64,000 nucleotides of DNA from contig NZ_NMVP01000012.1 of assembly GCF_002250705.1 (NCBI RefSeq), positions 186,001-250,000 of the forward strand. The letters run 5' to 3'. The DNA comes from Enemella evansiae (GTDB taxonomy: Bacteria; Actinomycetota; Actinomycetes; Propionibacteriales; Propionibacteriaceae). Position 1 is the first letter of the stretch. The number at the start of each line of letters is the position of its first letter. Below the pieces are notes generated by a model. It searched no databases. It was given only the letters and a program-made list of their open reading frames with translations, and was not told where the DNA came from. The translations under genes were made by a program, and so were the position numbers. Below are positions 46,327-54,625 of the stretch, piece after piece.

Positions 46327-46357
46327 GGCTTCGACTCGCTGGCGCTCGCTCAACCGG
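46327..46357. repeat. Family B dispersed repeat, copy 4
   Basis: GGCTTCGACTCGCTGGCGCT and the following CGCTCAACCGG match the family B core. Confidence 0.65.
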
Positions 46358-46364
46358 CGTACGG

Positions 46365-46405
46365 GTACATCTCGACACGGTCGCTGCGCGACCTACTCGA
46401 TGAAC
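46365..46405. repeat. Family A repeat, copy 3
   Basis: The 41-bp unit (outer part GTACATCTCGACAC and CTACTCGATGAAC, inner stem GGTCGC/GCGACC) is reverse-oriented relative to 28322-28362. Confidence 0.8.
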
Positions 46406-46413
46406 GAGGGTGG

Positions 46414-46454
46414 GTCCATCTCGACACGGTCGCTGCGCGACCTACTCGATGAAC
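46414..46454. repeat. Family A repeat, copy 4
   Basis: Nearly identical to the copy at 46365-46405, eight bases downstream of it. It ends two bases before the stop codon of the phosphotransferase gene, where it may act as its terminator. Confidence 0.8.
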
Positions 46455-46455
46455 G

Positions 46456-47343
46456 TCAGGGGAGGAGACGGTCCGGGGTGGCGTAACCGGCGGGTTCCCA
46501 GGTGGGTTTTCCACCGGGTAGGCCTTTGCGGCCGTTCTGGCCGATGGCGATCAGGCCGATCGCGCGGAGCACGGCCCAGCCGCGGGCCCGGGTGATCGTC
46601 GCCGGGTCCGCTGCGGCGTACGACTCGAAGAAGCGATCGGCCGCGCCCTCGGGCAGCAGCAACCAGGCCGCGGACAGATCGGTCGCCGGATCGCCCGCGC
46701 ACAACTCGCCGAAGTCGAGCACCCCGGCCAGCCGGCCGGTCCGGGTGACCACATTGGCCGGATGCAGATCACCGTGAACCCACAGCGGCGGCCCCGGCCA
46801 GACCGGCGCGGCCAACGCCGCCGCCCAGATCTCACGCACCTCCGACAACCGCGGATGATCGGCCAACAAGGCAGCCAGGGACTGTCCGACCTGCTCCTGG
46901 TACACCGCCAACGGTACGCCCCGCGTCGGATTCTTCGGCGCGTCACCCGGAGCCGGGAAATGCAGTGCAGCAAGGAATCCAGCCAGCTCGACCGCGGACT
47001 CCGGGTCGGTGATCGGTTCCCGGTCCGCCGGCTCGCCGGGAACCCACCGAGCGATCGTCCAGGTGTGCGGGAAGAGCCGCGATGCGAACCCGGCGCGGAC
47101 CGGCACCGGGGTGGGCAGCGGCAACCGTTCGGCGAGACCCGGCAGCCAGGCCCGTTCGGTCTCCAGCAGCGCGGGCGCACGCTCACTGCGCGGCATCCGC
47201 ACCGCGAGCTCCGCGCCGAGCCGCCACTGCTGATTGTCCCAACCACCATTGACTTTCCGCAGTTCCAGCTCCGCCAGATCAGGATGCTGGTCCCGCAGCA
47301 GAGCCTGCACCAGATCGGTGGCGAACTCGGGGTGATCCTTCAC
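46456..47343 (-). CDS. Aminoglycoside phosphotransferase (APH)-family kinase
   Basis: A 295-residue protein-kinase-like phosphotransferase. LWVHGDLHPANVVTRTGRLA is the catalytic loop and GVLDFGELCAGDPATDLSAA the metal-binding DFG-like segment. The family phosphorylates small molecules such as aminoglycosides, macrolides, choline or sugars; resistance should not be assumed. The GTG start overlaps the LLM oxidoreductase stop by four bases, so they are co-translated. Confidence 0.88.
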   Translation of the reverse strand: MKDHPEFATDLVQALLRDQHPDLAELELRKVNGGWDNQQWRLGAELAVRMPRSERAPALLETERAWLPGLAERLPLPTPVPVRAGFASRLFPHTWTIARWVPGEPADREPITDPESAVELAGFLAALHFPAPGDAPKNPTRGVPLAVYQEQVGQSLAALLADHPRLSEVREIWAAALAAPVWPGPPLWVHGDLHPANVVTRTGRLAGVLDFGELCAGDPATDLSAAWLLLPEGAADRFFESYAAADPATITRARGWAVLRAIGLIAIGQNGRKGLPGGKPTWEPAGYATPDRLLP

Positions 47344-48203
47344 CGGGCCCGCTCCGCAGCGACCGCTTCGCGGACGGCCGGGGCGATCTCGTCGCTGATC
47401 CGGCGCAGCTCCGACTCGAGCGGCGGCACCCCGAACACATAGGCGTTCATGCCGTGCTCCAGTGTCGTCGTGGTCAGCAGATCGACCCACTGCTGGGTGG
47501 AGAAATCGCCCCACACGTTGTAGACCCGGTTGATCTCGGCCGGATCCCGACCGGCGGCGAGGGCCGCGTCGTCGATCCGGGCATTGGGCTCGGCGAGCTT
47601 GTCCGGCGGCACGAACGCCAGCGACGGCAGCCAGCCGTCCGCCTTGCTGCCCAGGATCTGCAGCATCCGCGGCCCCAGTGCACCGAGCCAGAGACCGATC
47701 CGATGGATCGGTGGCGGCCCGGGGTGGGCGCCCTGCAACCGGTACCAGTCGCCGTCGTAACTGACCGAGCGCCGGCCGCTGTCGAACCAGAGCCGCAGCA
47801 CGTCGACCGCCTCCTCCAGCGCGTTGACGCGTTCCTTCCTGCTCCGTTCCGGCGTACCAAGCGCCGCGATGCCCTCCCAGAACACCCCGGTCCCGAGCCC
47901 CAGCTCGACGCGGCCATCGCTGATCCGATCGAGGGTCGCGGCGGCCCGGCCGAGCATCACCGCACCGCGCAGCGGGACATTGGCCACATCGGGGAAGACG
48001 CGGACCCGTTCGGTGGTGCTGGCGATCGCGGTGAGCAGGGTCCAGGCGTCCAGATGACCCGAATTGTAGGGATGGTCCTGGACGCCGATCAGATCCAGCC
48101 CGGCCTGGTCCGCGATCCCTGCGGCGCCCAACGTCTCCCGCGCCGAGCGGACATCCGGGTCGGCGAACCAACCGAATTCGAGGTCGCGTCCGTAATCGGT
48201 CAT
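47340..48203 (-). CDS. LLM-class F420/flavin-dependent oxidoreductase
   Basis: A 287-residue luciferase-like monooxygenase-fold protein (DLIGVQDHPYNSGHLDAWTL, TLDRISDGRVELGLGTG, IGLWLGALGPRMLQILGSKA). Actinomycete members mostly use coenzyme F420; some use FMN. It is the first gene of a two-gene operon with the APH-type kinase. It is divergent from the hydrolase at 48245, with 41 bp between them. The substrate is unknown. Confidence 0.87.
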   Translation of the reverse strand: MTDYGRDLEFGWFADPDVRSARETLGAAGIADQAGLDLIGVQDHPYNSGHLDAWTLLTAIASTTERVRVFPDVANVPLRGAVMLGRAAATLDRISDGRVELGLGTGVFWEGIAALGTPERSRKERVNALEEAVDVLRLWFDSGRRSVSYDGDWYRLQGAHPGPPPIHRIGLWLGALGPRMLQILGSKADGWLPSLAFVPPDKLAEPNARIDDAALAAGRDPAEINRVYNVWGDFSTQQWVDLLTTTTLEHGMNAYVFGVPPLESELRRISDEIAPAVREAVAAERAR

Positions 48204-48232
48204 CTCTGTGCCTCCTCGGGCGTCTCGCTGGT

Positions 48233-48244
48233 TAGCCTAGGCCG
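48233..48244 (+). promoter_or_regulatory. Leaderless -10 box of hydrolase gene
   Basis: TAGCCT (48233-48238) lies six bases before the ATG at 48245, with no ribosome site between. Confidence 0.5.
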
Positions 48245-49405
48245 ATGACAGGCTCCTCGGTATACCCGGTGCCCGACAGCATCCGATCGCGATTCGTGCC
48301 GGCGGTGAACGGGCTCACCGTGCACTGCCTGGAGGCGGGTCCGGCCGACCCGGATGCCCCGGCCGTGCTGCTGTTGCACGGATTCCCGGAGCTGGCCTAC
48401 TCCTGGCGCAAGGTGATGCCGCCGCTGGCCGAGGCCGGGTACCGGGTGATCGCGCCGGACTTCCGCGGTTTCGGGCGCACCACCGGGTGGAGCGCGACCT
48501 GGAGTTCGGCCGCGGACCTGCGGCCCTTCCGGTTGCTGACTGCGGTGCGCGACCAACTCGGTCTGCTGCAGGCGCTGGGCGTACGCTCGGTGGCCGCTGT
48601 CGTCGGGCATGACTTCGGGGCCTGGGTGGCGCCGTGGTGTACGCTGGTACGTCCCGATGTGTTCCGGTCGCTGGTGGTGCTGAGCTCACCGTTCGCCGGG
48701 CCGCCGTCGCTGGCCACCGCGGGGACCGATCCACGAGCCGACTGGCCGGCACGGCTCGCCGGGCTGCCACGACCCCGCAAGCACTACCAGTGGTACTACT
48801 CCACCCCGGCCGCGAACGATGACATGGTGCGCGCCCCGCAGGGTGTGCACGACTTCCTGCGGGCGTACTTCCACATGAAAAGTGCTGACTGGGCAGGGAA
48901 TCGGCCACACCCGCTCGCCGATGCCAGTGCCGAGCAGCTCGCCGAGTTGCCGACCTACTACGTGATGGACATCGGGGCGACGATGCCGGAGACGGTGGCG
49001 CCCGAGATGCCGTCGGCGGCCGAGATCGCGACCAACACCTGGCTGCCCGATGACGAGCTCGCGGTCTATGCCGCGGAATACCGCCGGGTCGGTTTCGGCG
49101 GCGGGTTGCAGTGGTACCGACGGGCCACCACCGGCCTCGACCAGGCCGAGCTGGAGCTGTTCAGCGGGCGTACCGTCGATGTCCCCACCCTGTATCTGGC
49201 CGGTGCCAGCGACTGGGGCACCCACCAGGTCCCCGGTGCGCTGGAGACGATGCGGACGACCGCCTGCACCAATCTGGTCGGAACCCACCTGATCGACGGC
49301 GCCGGCCACTGGGCCCAGCAGGAGCAACCCGAGACCGTCACCCGGCACCTCCTCGACTTCCTGGCCGACGGCGATCTGAACCGGGAACCCTCAGCCCCCG
49401 GTTGA
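48245..49405 (+). CDS. Alpha/beta hydrolase with Asp nucleophile (epoxide hydrolase-like)
   Basis: A 386-residue hydrolase. The oxyanion region is LLHGFPELAYSWRKVMPPLA, the nucleophile is Asp in VVGHDFGAWVAP, and the general-base His lies in IDGAGHWAQQEQPE. The Asp nucleophile indicates an epoxide hydrolase or dehalogenase rather than an esterase. An insertion of about 60 residues forms the lid. It is unrelated in detail to the EHN-type hydrolase at 13.3 kb. Confidence 0.87.
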   Translation: MTGSSVYPVPDSIRSRFVPAVNGLTVHCLEAGPADPDAPAVLLLHGFPELAYSWRKVMPPLAEAGYRVIAPDFRGFGRTTGWSATWSSAADLRPFRLLTAVRDQLGLLQALGVRSVAAVVGHDFGAWVAPWCTLVRPDVFRSLVVLSSPFAGPPSLATAGTDPRADWPARLAGLPRPRKHYQWYYSTPAANDDMVRAPQGVHDFLRAYFHMKSADWAGNRPHPLADASAEQLAELPTYYVMDIGATMPETVAPEMPSAAEIATNTWLPDDELAVYAAEYRRVGFGGGLQWYRRATTGLDQAELELFSGRTVDVPTLYLAGASDWGTHQVPGALETMRTTACTNLVGTHLIDGAGHWAQQEQPETVTRHLLDFLADGDLNREPSAPG

Positions 49406-49449
49406 CCGTGGACTGGTCAAAACCGACGTGGGCACCGGAGAATCAGCGC

Positions 49450-51180
49450 ATGGTGAATACCCTCCCCCACACCAGGCACCTTCGTCGCGTCACCGCACTG
49501 CTCACCCTGGCCCTTGCCCTCACCACCGTCGCGGTGTTCGGCGCGCCACCGGCCCGGGCGGCCGACACCACCCGGTTCATCACCGCGGTCGCACCGATGG
49601 CCCAGCAGGCCCAGCGCGAGTTCCGCGTCCCCGCCTCGGTGAGCATCGCCCAGTCGATCCTGGAATCCGGCTGGGGGACCTCCTCGCTCGCGGTCTACGC
49701 CCACGCCTACTTCGGCATCAAGTGCAAGACCGATTACGCCAGCCCCTACCAGCTCGGTTGCATGGACAAGTCCTCGTTGGAGTACTACGACCCCAACAAT
49801 CCGACCCCGGTGGTCAGCGCCTTCCGCACCTACCGCTCGGCGGGTGACTCGTTCTCCGACCACGGTTACTTCCTGAAGAACTCCAGCCGGTACGCCGCCG
49901 CCTTCAACTATTCCAGCGATCCGGACAACTTCATCCGCGAGGTGGCGAAGGCCGGGTACGCGACCGATCCCGGGTACGCCGACTACATCATCAGACTGAT
50001 GCGCACCTACAACCTGTACGCCTACGACTCGGCCAGCACCACGAACCAGCCGGTCCGGCTGGACGGCGCCATCGGTGACAAGTACTACGCGATCGGCGGA
50101 CCGTCCAGCCCGCTGGGTTTCGCGATCGGCGGTGAGGTCGATGGTCCGGTCGCCGGATCGCGGATGACCGTGTTCAACAAGGGAATCCTGCCCTGGAGCC
50201 CCAGCGGCGGTGCACACCCCATCATGACCGAGATCTGGTCGCACTACCGCTACAGCCAGTCGCTGCGCGAGGTGCTCGGCCCGGTGACCTCTGATGCGTA
50301 CACCACGAATTCAACCCTGCAACAGAATTTCGTCGGTGGCCGAATCACCCGTACCAATGGTTCCTGGAACGACGTCTACGGCCGGATCTTCGTCCGCTGG
50401 ACCGCGCTCGGTGCCGACCGCGGGCTGCTCGGGATGCCGACCAGCACCGAGACCGCCGGCCCCGTCGCCGGCAGCCGGATGAACCGGTTCGCCGGCGGCA
50501 CGATCATCTGGTCCCCGCAGACCGAGGCGCAGGCCCTGTTGCCCGGAATCTCCGCCTGGTATTGGAATCTGAGCACCAGTGATCGTCGGACGATCGGCAT
50601 TCCGCGCTCGGCTGAGTACCAGGTGAGCGGCGGCATCGCGCAGGACTTCACCGGTGGCACCGTCTACTGGCGCGACGGGCGGGCGGTGATGGTCTACGGC
50701 ACGATCGGGGAACGGTACGCGGCCCTCGGCGGCCCGGGCGGACAGCTCGGTTTCCCGACCAGGCAGGAATTCGGCTTCAACGGCGGTCGGGTCACCGACT
50801 TCGGCAACGGCAGCATCTACTGGTCGCCGGCCACCGGTGCGCAGCCGGTCTGGTCGGGGATCAACAGCTGGTACCGCGGCCGGCCGCCGGCGGTGCAGAG
50901 CGGCCTCGGCCTGCCGAGCGCGGTCGAACAGGACGCCGAGGTCCCGGGCACCCGGGTGCAGGCGTACGCCAGTGGCCGAATCTACTGGTACGACCTGCAG
51001 GCGCACTCGGTCTACGGCAGCATCGGGCAGAAGTACGCCGAGTTCGGCGGTGCCCGCTCGCAACTGGGTCGCCCGACCGTCGAGGAGTACGACATCCCCG
51101 GCGGCCGCGCCACCGGATTCGAGGGCGGCCGGATCGAGTTCTCCTGGCGTGACTACTCCACCCGGGTGATCCTGAACTGA
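49450..51180 (+). CDS. Secreted glucosaminidase (GH73) with LGFP repeats
   Basis: A 576-residue exported protein. The signal peptide ends near PPARA (residue 37). The GH73 domain spans about 40-210, with catalytic Glu72 in SIAQSILESGWG and the conserved YFGIK. It is followed by about seven LGFP-type repeats (for example GGPSSPLGFAIGGE, YAALGGPGGQLGFPT, YAEFGGARSQLGRPT). GH73 cleaves between GlcNAc and MurNAc; LGFP repeats anchor proteins to the cell envelope. Ribosome site GGAGAAT lies upstream of the ATG. A paralogue is at 56462. Confidence 0.92.
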   Translation: MVNTLPHTRHLRRVTALLTLALALTTVAVFGAPPARAADTTRFITAVAPMAQQAQREFRVPASVSIAQSILESGWGTSSLAVYAHAYFGIKCKTDYASPYQLGCMDKSSLEYYDPNNPTPVVSAFRTYRSAGDSFSDHGYFLKNSSRYAAAFNYSSDPDNFIREVAKAGYATDPGYADYIIRLMRTYNLYAYDSASTTNQPVRLDGAIGDKYYAIGGPSSPLGFAIGGEVDGPVAGSRMTVFNKGILPWSPSGGAHPIMTEIWSHYRYSQSLREVLGPVTSDAYTTNSTLQQNFVGGRITRTNGSWNDVYGRIFVRWTALGADRGLLGMPTSTETAGPVAGSRMNRFAGGTIIWSPQTEAQALLPGISAWYWNLSTSDRRTIGIPRSAEYQVSGGIAQDFTGGTVYWRDGRAVMVYGTIGERYAALGGPGGQLGFPTRQEFGFNGGRVTDFGNGSIYWSPATGAQPVWSGINSWYRGRPPAVQSGLGLPSAVEQDAEVPGTRVQAYASGRIYWYDLQAHSVYGSIGQKYAEFGGARSQLGRPTVEEYDIPGGRATGFEGGRIEFSWRDYSTRVILN

Positions 51181-51185
51181 GGCCC

Positions 51186-51743
51186 TCAGGCGGCCGGTCG
51201 CAACCGATCCCGGAGTCGCGCCGCGACGGTCCCCGGGTCTGTCCCGCTGCGAACCACGGCGCGATGGGCGATGCCGGAGCTCGGATGCAGCAGCGCGACC
51301 AGGATCGCATCCGCGCCGATCTCCCGCGCACCGGCATCGACGACCTCGCGCAGTGATCGTTCCAGCGCTGCCTTCGCATCGGCGGTGAACTGGATCCAGC
51401 CACCCTCCGCACCGCGACGTTGCCAGAAGCGGCGACGGCCGGGCGTCGCGGCCGGGCGATCGAGCGCACCGGCACCGAAGGTCTGCTCGACCCGCTCGCG
51501 GACCGCGTCGAGGTCGATTCCCAACCCGGCCAGGGATTCCTGGTCGATCCTGCCCTTCGGGCTGCGGAGTTCCCCGATCGCGGACCGCACCTGATCGACG
51601 TCCAGGCCGTCGACCGGTTCGGTTGCGTCCAGGGCGGCGAGCAGCAGGTGCTCGGTACCGATGTGGTTGTCATTCACATCGCCGGCGAGTCGCTGCGCCT
51701 CGACGACAAGCTGTCGGGCCGACTCGGTGAATCGTTCGAACAT
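51186..51743 (-). CDS. Clp N-terminal-domain protein without ATPase
   Basis: A 185-residue protein. The N-terminus FERFTESARQLVVEAQRLAG and HIGTEHLLLAAL match the Clp N-domain repeat of ClpC. A second half (FTADAKAALERSLREVVDAG, LVALLHPSSG) is the partner repeat. There is no AAA+ domain, so it may bind ClpC substrates or adaptors. It overlaps nothing and follows the HTH gene by two bases, forming a tight two-gene unit. Confidence 0.88.
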   Translation of the reverse strand: MFERFTESARQLVVEAQRLAGDVNDNHIGTEHLLLAALDATEPVDGLDVDQVRSAIGELRSPKGRIDQESLAGLGIDLDAVRERVEQTFGAGALDRPAATPGRRRFWQRRGAEGGWIQFTADAKAALERSLREVVDAGAREIGADAILVALLHPSSGIAHRAVVRSGTDPGTVAARLRDRLRPAA

Positions 51744-51745
51744 GA

Positions 51746-51967
51746 TCAGCCTTTCCGCCCGAGGTGGGCGTGCTTCTTGTGCACCGCCTGTTTGCTGACG
51801 CCGAGCGCGGTGGCGATCTCCTGCCAGGACCAGCCCAGGCCCCTGGCGCGCTCGACCTGCAGGCGTTCGAGCTGGTCGGTGAGTGCGCGCAGGCTGGCCA
51901 CGGCCCGCAACCCCTCGGCGGGGTCCGAGCTGTCCACTCCGGTGGTGATGTCCGTTCCGATCGACAT
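51746..51967 (-). CDS. Small helix-turn-helix protein paired with the Clp-N gene
   Basis: A 73-residue protein. A short N-terminus is followed by an HTH (WSWQEIATALGVSKQAVHKK). It heads the two-gene unit. A leaderless promoter with -35 TTGACG, 17 bases and -10 TAAGCT precedes it and carries GTTGAC/GTCAAC half-sites, suggesting autoregulation. The target is unknown. Confidence 0.85.
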   Translation of the reverse strand: MSIGTDITTGVDSSDPAEGLRAVASLRALTDQLERLQVERARGLGWSWQEIATALGVSKQAVHKKHAHLGRKG

Positions 51968-52013
51968 GCCGTCAGCTTAGGTTGACGCCGCGAGTTCGTC
52001 AACGGTTGTTGAC
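51968..52013 (-). promoter_or_regulatory. Promoter and candidate operator of the HTH/Clp-N unit
   Basis: On the minus strand, -10 TAAGCT (51979-51974) lies six bases before the ATG, and TTGACG lies 17 bases upstream of it. Three half-sites occur: GTTGAC (51981-51986), GTCAAC (51998-52003) and GTTGAC (52008-52013). The last two form the palindrome GTCAAC-GGTT-GTTGAC, overlapping the -35. Confidence 0.6.
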
Positions 52014-52110
52014 ACACGCCGCGTAACCGGACGTGCAGTAGTGTCCGAATCGACGCCCTGACGGCCGCTCACACGGCGTGTCGTCGACCACTGCACGTCC
52101 GGTTACGCGG
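52014..52110. repeat. 21-bp perfect inverted repeat with competing inner hairpin
   Basis: Bases 52019-52039 and 52090-52110 are perfect 21-bp complements around a 50-base loop (each contains GTAACCGGACGTGCAG or its complement). A second pairing, ACACGCCG (52014-52021) with CGGCGTGT (52074-52081), shares bases with the first arm, so the two folds are mutually exclusive. It lies between divergent genes. Confidence 0.75.
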
Positions 52111-52125
52111 ACCGACAATGGCCTC

Positions 52126-52755
52126 ATGGAACTCCACCCCGGCGAACCGGTCGCCGACCACTGGCAGGTGTTGGACGCGGCGGATCTCCGCGCCCGGTTG
52201 GCCCCGCACCGATTGATCCTGGTCGACGGCGGCTCCGGCAGCGGCAAGACCACCTTCGCCGACCACGCCGCCGCGCAGCTCTCCGCGGACCTGGTGCGCA
52301 CCGATGACCTCGCCTGGCACCACCACGCCACCGACTGGGACACCGAGCTCATCACACACGTCATCGAACCCTGGCGACGCAGCGAACCGGTCCGTTACCG
52401 CCCTCCGGGCTGGGTGACCCGCAACCGTGCCGGCGCGGTCACCGCGTCCGCCGGGCGGCAGCCGATCATCGAAGGGGTGGGTGCCGCCCGGGCATCCCTG
52501 GCCCGGGCGGCCGATCTGGTGATCTGGGTGCAGACCGATCGCATGCTCGCGCGCGAGCGCGGCATGGCCCGGGACGTCCAACTGGGGCGTACCCCCGCCG
52601 AGGCGGAGCGGTTCTGGACCGAGTGGATGAGTGCCGAGCACCCCTTCCTGGCCGCCGAACAGCCCTGGCGCAATGCTCACCTGATCGTCGACGGCGCGGG
52701 TTCGACCGCGTTCGCCACCCGGATCGCCGACGGCCCGGTTGCACCCGTCGGCTGA
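52126..52755 (+). CDS. P-loop nucleoside/uridine kinase-like protein
   Basis: A 209-residue P-loop protein. Walker A is VDGGSGSGKTTFADHAAAQL, an acidic pair follows in RTDDLAWHHHATDW, and a lid Arg region in ARERGMARDVQLGR. It resembles uridine kinase-like or small-molecule kinases of unknown substrate. The ATG is preceded by a GACAAT -10-like box six bases upstream. It is divergent from the HTH gene across the inverted repeat. Confidence 0.78.
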   Translation: MELHPGEPVADHWQVLDAADLRARLAPHRLILVDGGSGSGKTTFADHAAAQLSADLVRTDDLAWHHHATDWDTELITHVIEPWRRSEPVRYRPPGWVTRNRAGAVTASAGRQPIIEGVGAARASLARAADLVIWVQTDRMLARERGMARDVQLGRTPAEAERFWTEWMSAEHPFLAAEQPWRNAHLIVDGAGSTAFATRIADGPVAPVG

Positions 52756-52796
52756 TTCACTGGGTGGGCCTCCCGCCCCCGATTCGAGAGGACCCG

Positions 52797-54602
52797 ATGA
52801 AGTCGGTTCGCGCGCTCCTCAGTCTGTTGCTGCTCGTTCTGTTCCCCCTGGTGGTGGTCGCCGCGCTGGTCGGTGTGATCGCACTGACGGTCACCGTCGC
52901 CGGCCGGACGGGCTCGACCCCGTTCGCCGCCAAGCTGATCCTGGTCCCGGTGCTGCTCGGCGTCGTCGTCGCCGTCGGTGAGGTGCTGCGCCGCCGTCCC
53001 GAGCCACCGCCGCTGCCGGAGCTCACCAGGGCCCAGCACCCGGCGCTGTGGGCCCAGGTCGACGAGCTCGCCGCGCTGGCCCAGACCGCCCCGCCGGATC
53101 GCATCGAGCTGAGCCCGGAGGTGAATGCGGCGGTCTATCAGACGAAGAAGGGCCGTTCGATGGTGATCGGGTTGCCGCTGCTGGCCACCTTCACCGTCGC
53201 GGAACTGCGCTCGGTGCTCGCGCACGAGCTCGGCCACTTCGCCGGCGGGGACACCGCGGCGAGCTCGAGAACCCTGCGCCTGCAGGTTTTTCTGCGGACG
53301 GCACGCGATCATGCGGGCCTGCTGCTCGGCTGGTTCTACCGGCTCTACTACCGGCTCTATCTGTGGGTCAGCTCCGCCAGCCGACGCAACGCCGAGTATG
53401 CCGCGGACCGGCTGTCGGTGCGCGCCACCGACCCGCAGACCGCGGCCGAATCGTTCCGGCGGCTCTACCAGGTCGCGCTGGCCTGGGACCTGGTGGAGGA
53501 GGAGTACCTGCCGATGTTCCCGCTCGCCGGCGCCCGCGCCTCGATCGGCGAGGCGCTGCACGGTGTCCTGCAGCAGAACGCCGAACCGATCCAGCGCGCC
53601 GCCGATGAGGCGATCGCCACCCAGCGACCCGCCTGGGACGATTCCCACCCGCCGACCGCGCAGCGGATCCAGAACTTCCGCGACCAGCCGACGGAGCCGG
53701 GCACCACACCCCCGGACACCCGCCCCGCGGTGTTGCTCGTCGGCCGTGAATCCCTGGATGCGTTGGAGGGCGAACTGCTCACCCAGGACCTGCCGTTGAC
53801 CGGTTGGCCCGAGGTGCAGGCCCGTGCCCAACAGGTCGCGCAGCGGGAGCGTACCGGGCACCTCCTCGGCGAGTTGCGCAGCGAGAACATGATCGCCCGG
53901 CCCCGGCTGGCCGACTACTTCGCGCTGGTCCGCAATCGGCCCGACGCTCTCCACCCGCTGGTCAGCTCCCCCGACCAGGACGGTGCGACCGGGCTGCACC
54001 ACCTCACCCAGGGGCTGACCCTCGGCGCACTCGCCGGCACCCCCGGCGTACACACCCGCACCGACTGGCGGACCGAGGTGCAGTGGTTCGCTCCCGACGG
54101 CAGCCCGATCGACCTCGACGCGCTGACCAGCGCGCTGATCGACCCGAACGGGCCACCACCGGGCCAGCTGCTGCCGGGGGCACCGCTCGATCAGGATCTG
54201 GTTTCGGCGGAGCCGACGGCCCAGGAGGCGCCGACCGCGGCGGCGATGTGCCTGCGCGGCCAAGGCGGCCAGTTCTTCGACCTGCTGCTCTATCCCTCCG
54301 GGATCGCCGTGCTGCCCCTCGATCTGCCGATGGCCGACCGGATGGGGGCCGCCCGCGGCAAGGCCTACCACGAGCAGCGGTTGCAGCAGCTGGCCGGCCG
54401 GCCCCGAGAGGTGCTGCTGCGCAGCCTCGGCGGCCAGTTCGTCCCCTTCGATCGGCTGACCGACCTGAAGGTGGGCCGCGGCCCGTACCGTTCGGTGCGG
54501 TTCACCGTCGACGGCACCCCGATCACCCTCGGGAAACGCGACTGGAGCCAGGACTTCGGCGGCGCCTGGGACGCGCTGCGCGGGCTGCAACAGCCCACCT
54601 GA
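52797..54602 (+). CDS. M48-family membrane metalloprotease
   Basis: A 601-residue protein. Two N-terminal membrane helices (about 5-35 and 44-63) are followed by the zinc motif HELGH (143-147) with the third ligand Glu in RNAEYAADRL. The C-terminal ~300 residues are unlike HtpX and not recognised. M48 proteases degrade damaged membrane proteins. The ATG follows GAGAGGA. It is about 40 bp after the kinase-like gene and probably shares its transcript. Confidence 0.87.
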   Translation: MKSVRALLSLLLLVLFPLVVVAALVGVIALTVTVAGRTGSTPFAAKLILVPVLLGVVVAVGEVLRRRPEPPPLPELTRAQHPALWAQVDELAALAQTAPPDRIELSPEVNAAVYQTKKGRSMVIGLPLLATFTVAELRSVLAHELGHFAGGDTAASSRTLRLQVFLRTARDHAGLLLGWFYRLYYRLYLWVSSASRRNAEYAADRLSVRATDPQTAAESFRRLYQVALAWDLVEEEYLPMFPLAGARASIGEALHGVLQQNAEPIQRAADEAIATQRPAWDDSHPPTAQRIQNFRDQPTEPGTTPPDTRPAVLLVGRESLDALEGELLTQDLPLTGWPEVQARAQQVAQRERTGHLLGELRSENMIARPRLADYFALVRNRPDALHPLVSSPDQDGATGLHHLTQGLTLGALAGTPGVHTRTDWRTEVQWFAPDGSPIDLDALTSALIDPNGPPPGQLLPGAPLDQDLVSAEPTAQEAPTAAAMCLRGQGGQFFDLLLYPSGIAVLPLDLPMADRMGAARGKAYHEQRLQQLAGRPREVLLRSLGGQFVPFDRLTDLKVGRGPYRSVRFTVDGTPITLGKRDWSQDFGGAWDALRGLQQPT

Positions 54603-54611
54603 GCACCCGGC

Positions 54612-54625
54612 TAGGCTGAGTCACC
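54612..54625 (+). promoter_or_regulatory. Leaderless -10 box of deoC
   Basis: TAGGCT (54612-54617) ends eight bases before the ATG at 54626; no ribosome site is seen. Confidence 0.45.

Larger units (their letters stand above)
46162..46455. other. Repeat-rich intergenic region
   Basis: No gene lies in these 294 bases. A perfect DnaA box of the E. coli type occurs at 46234-46242 (TGTGGATAA, complement TTATCCACA). The rest is three family A repeats and one family B repeat in close succession. Confidence 0.8.

Noticed and set aside
46162..46455. CRISPR array
   Set aside because: The repeats are few, inverted in structure, of different families and lack regular spacers.
46456..47343. Aminoglycoside resistance gene
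   Set aside because: The APH fold is clear, but it is coupled to an oxidoreductase in a chromosomal setting, and many such kinases act on metabolites. No resistance claim is justified.
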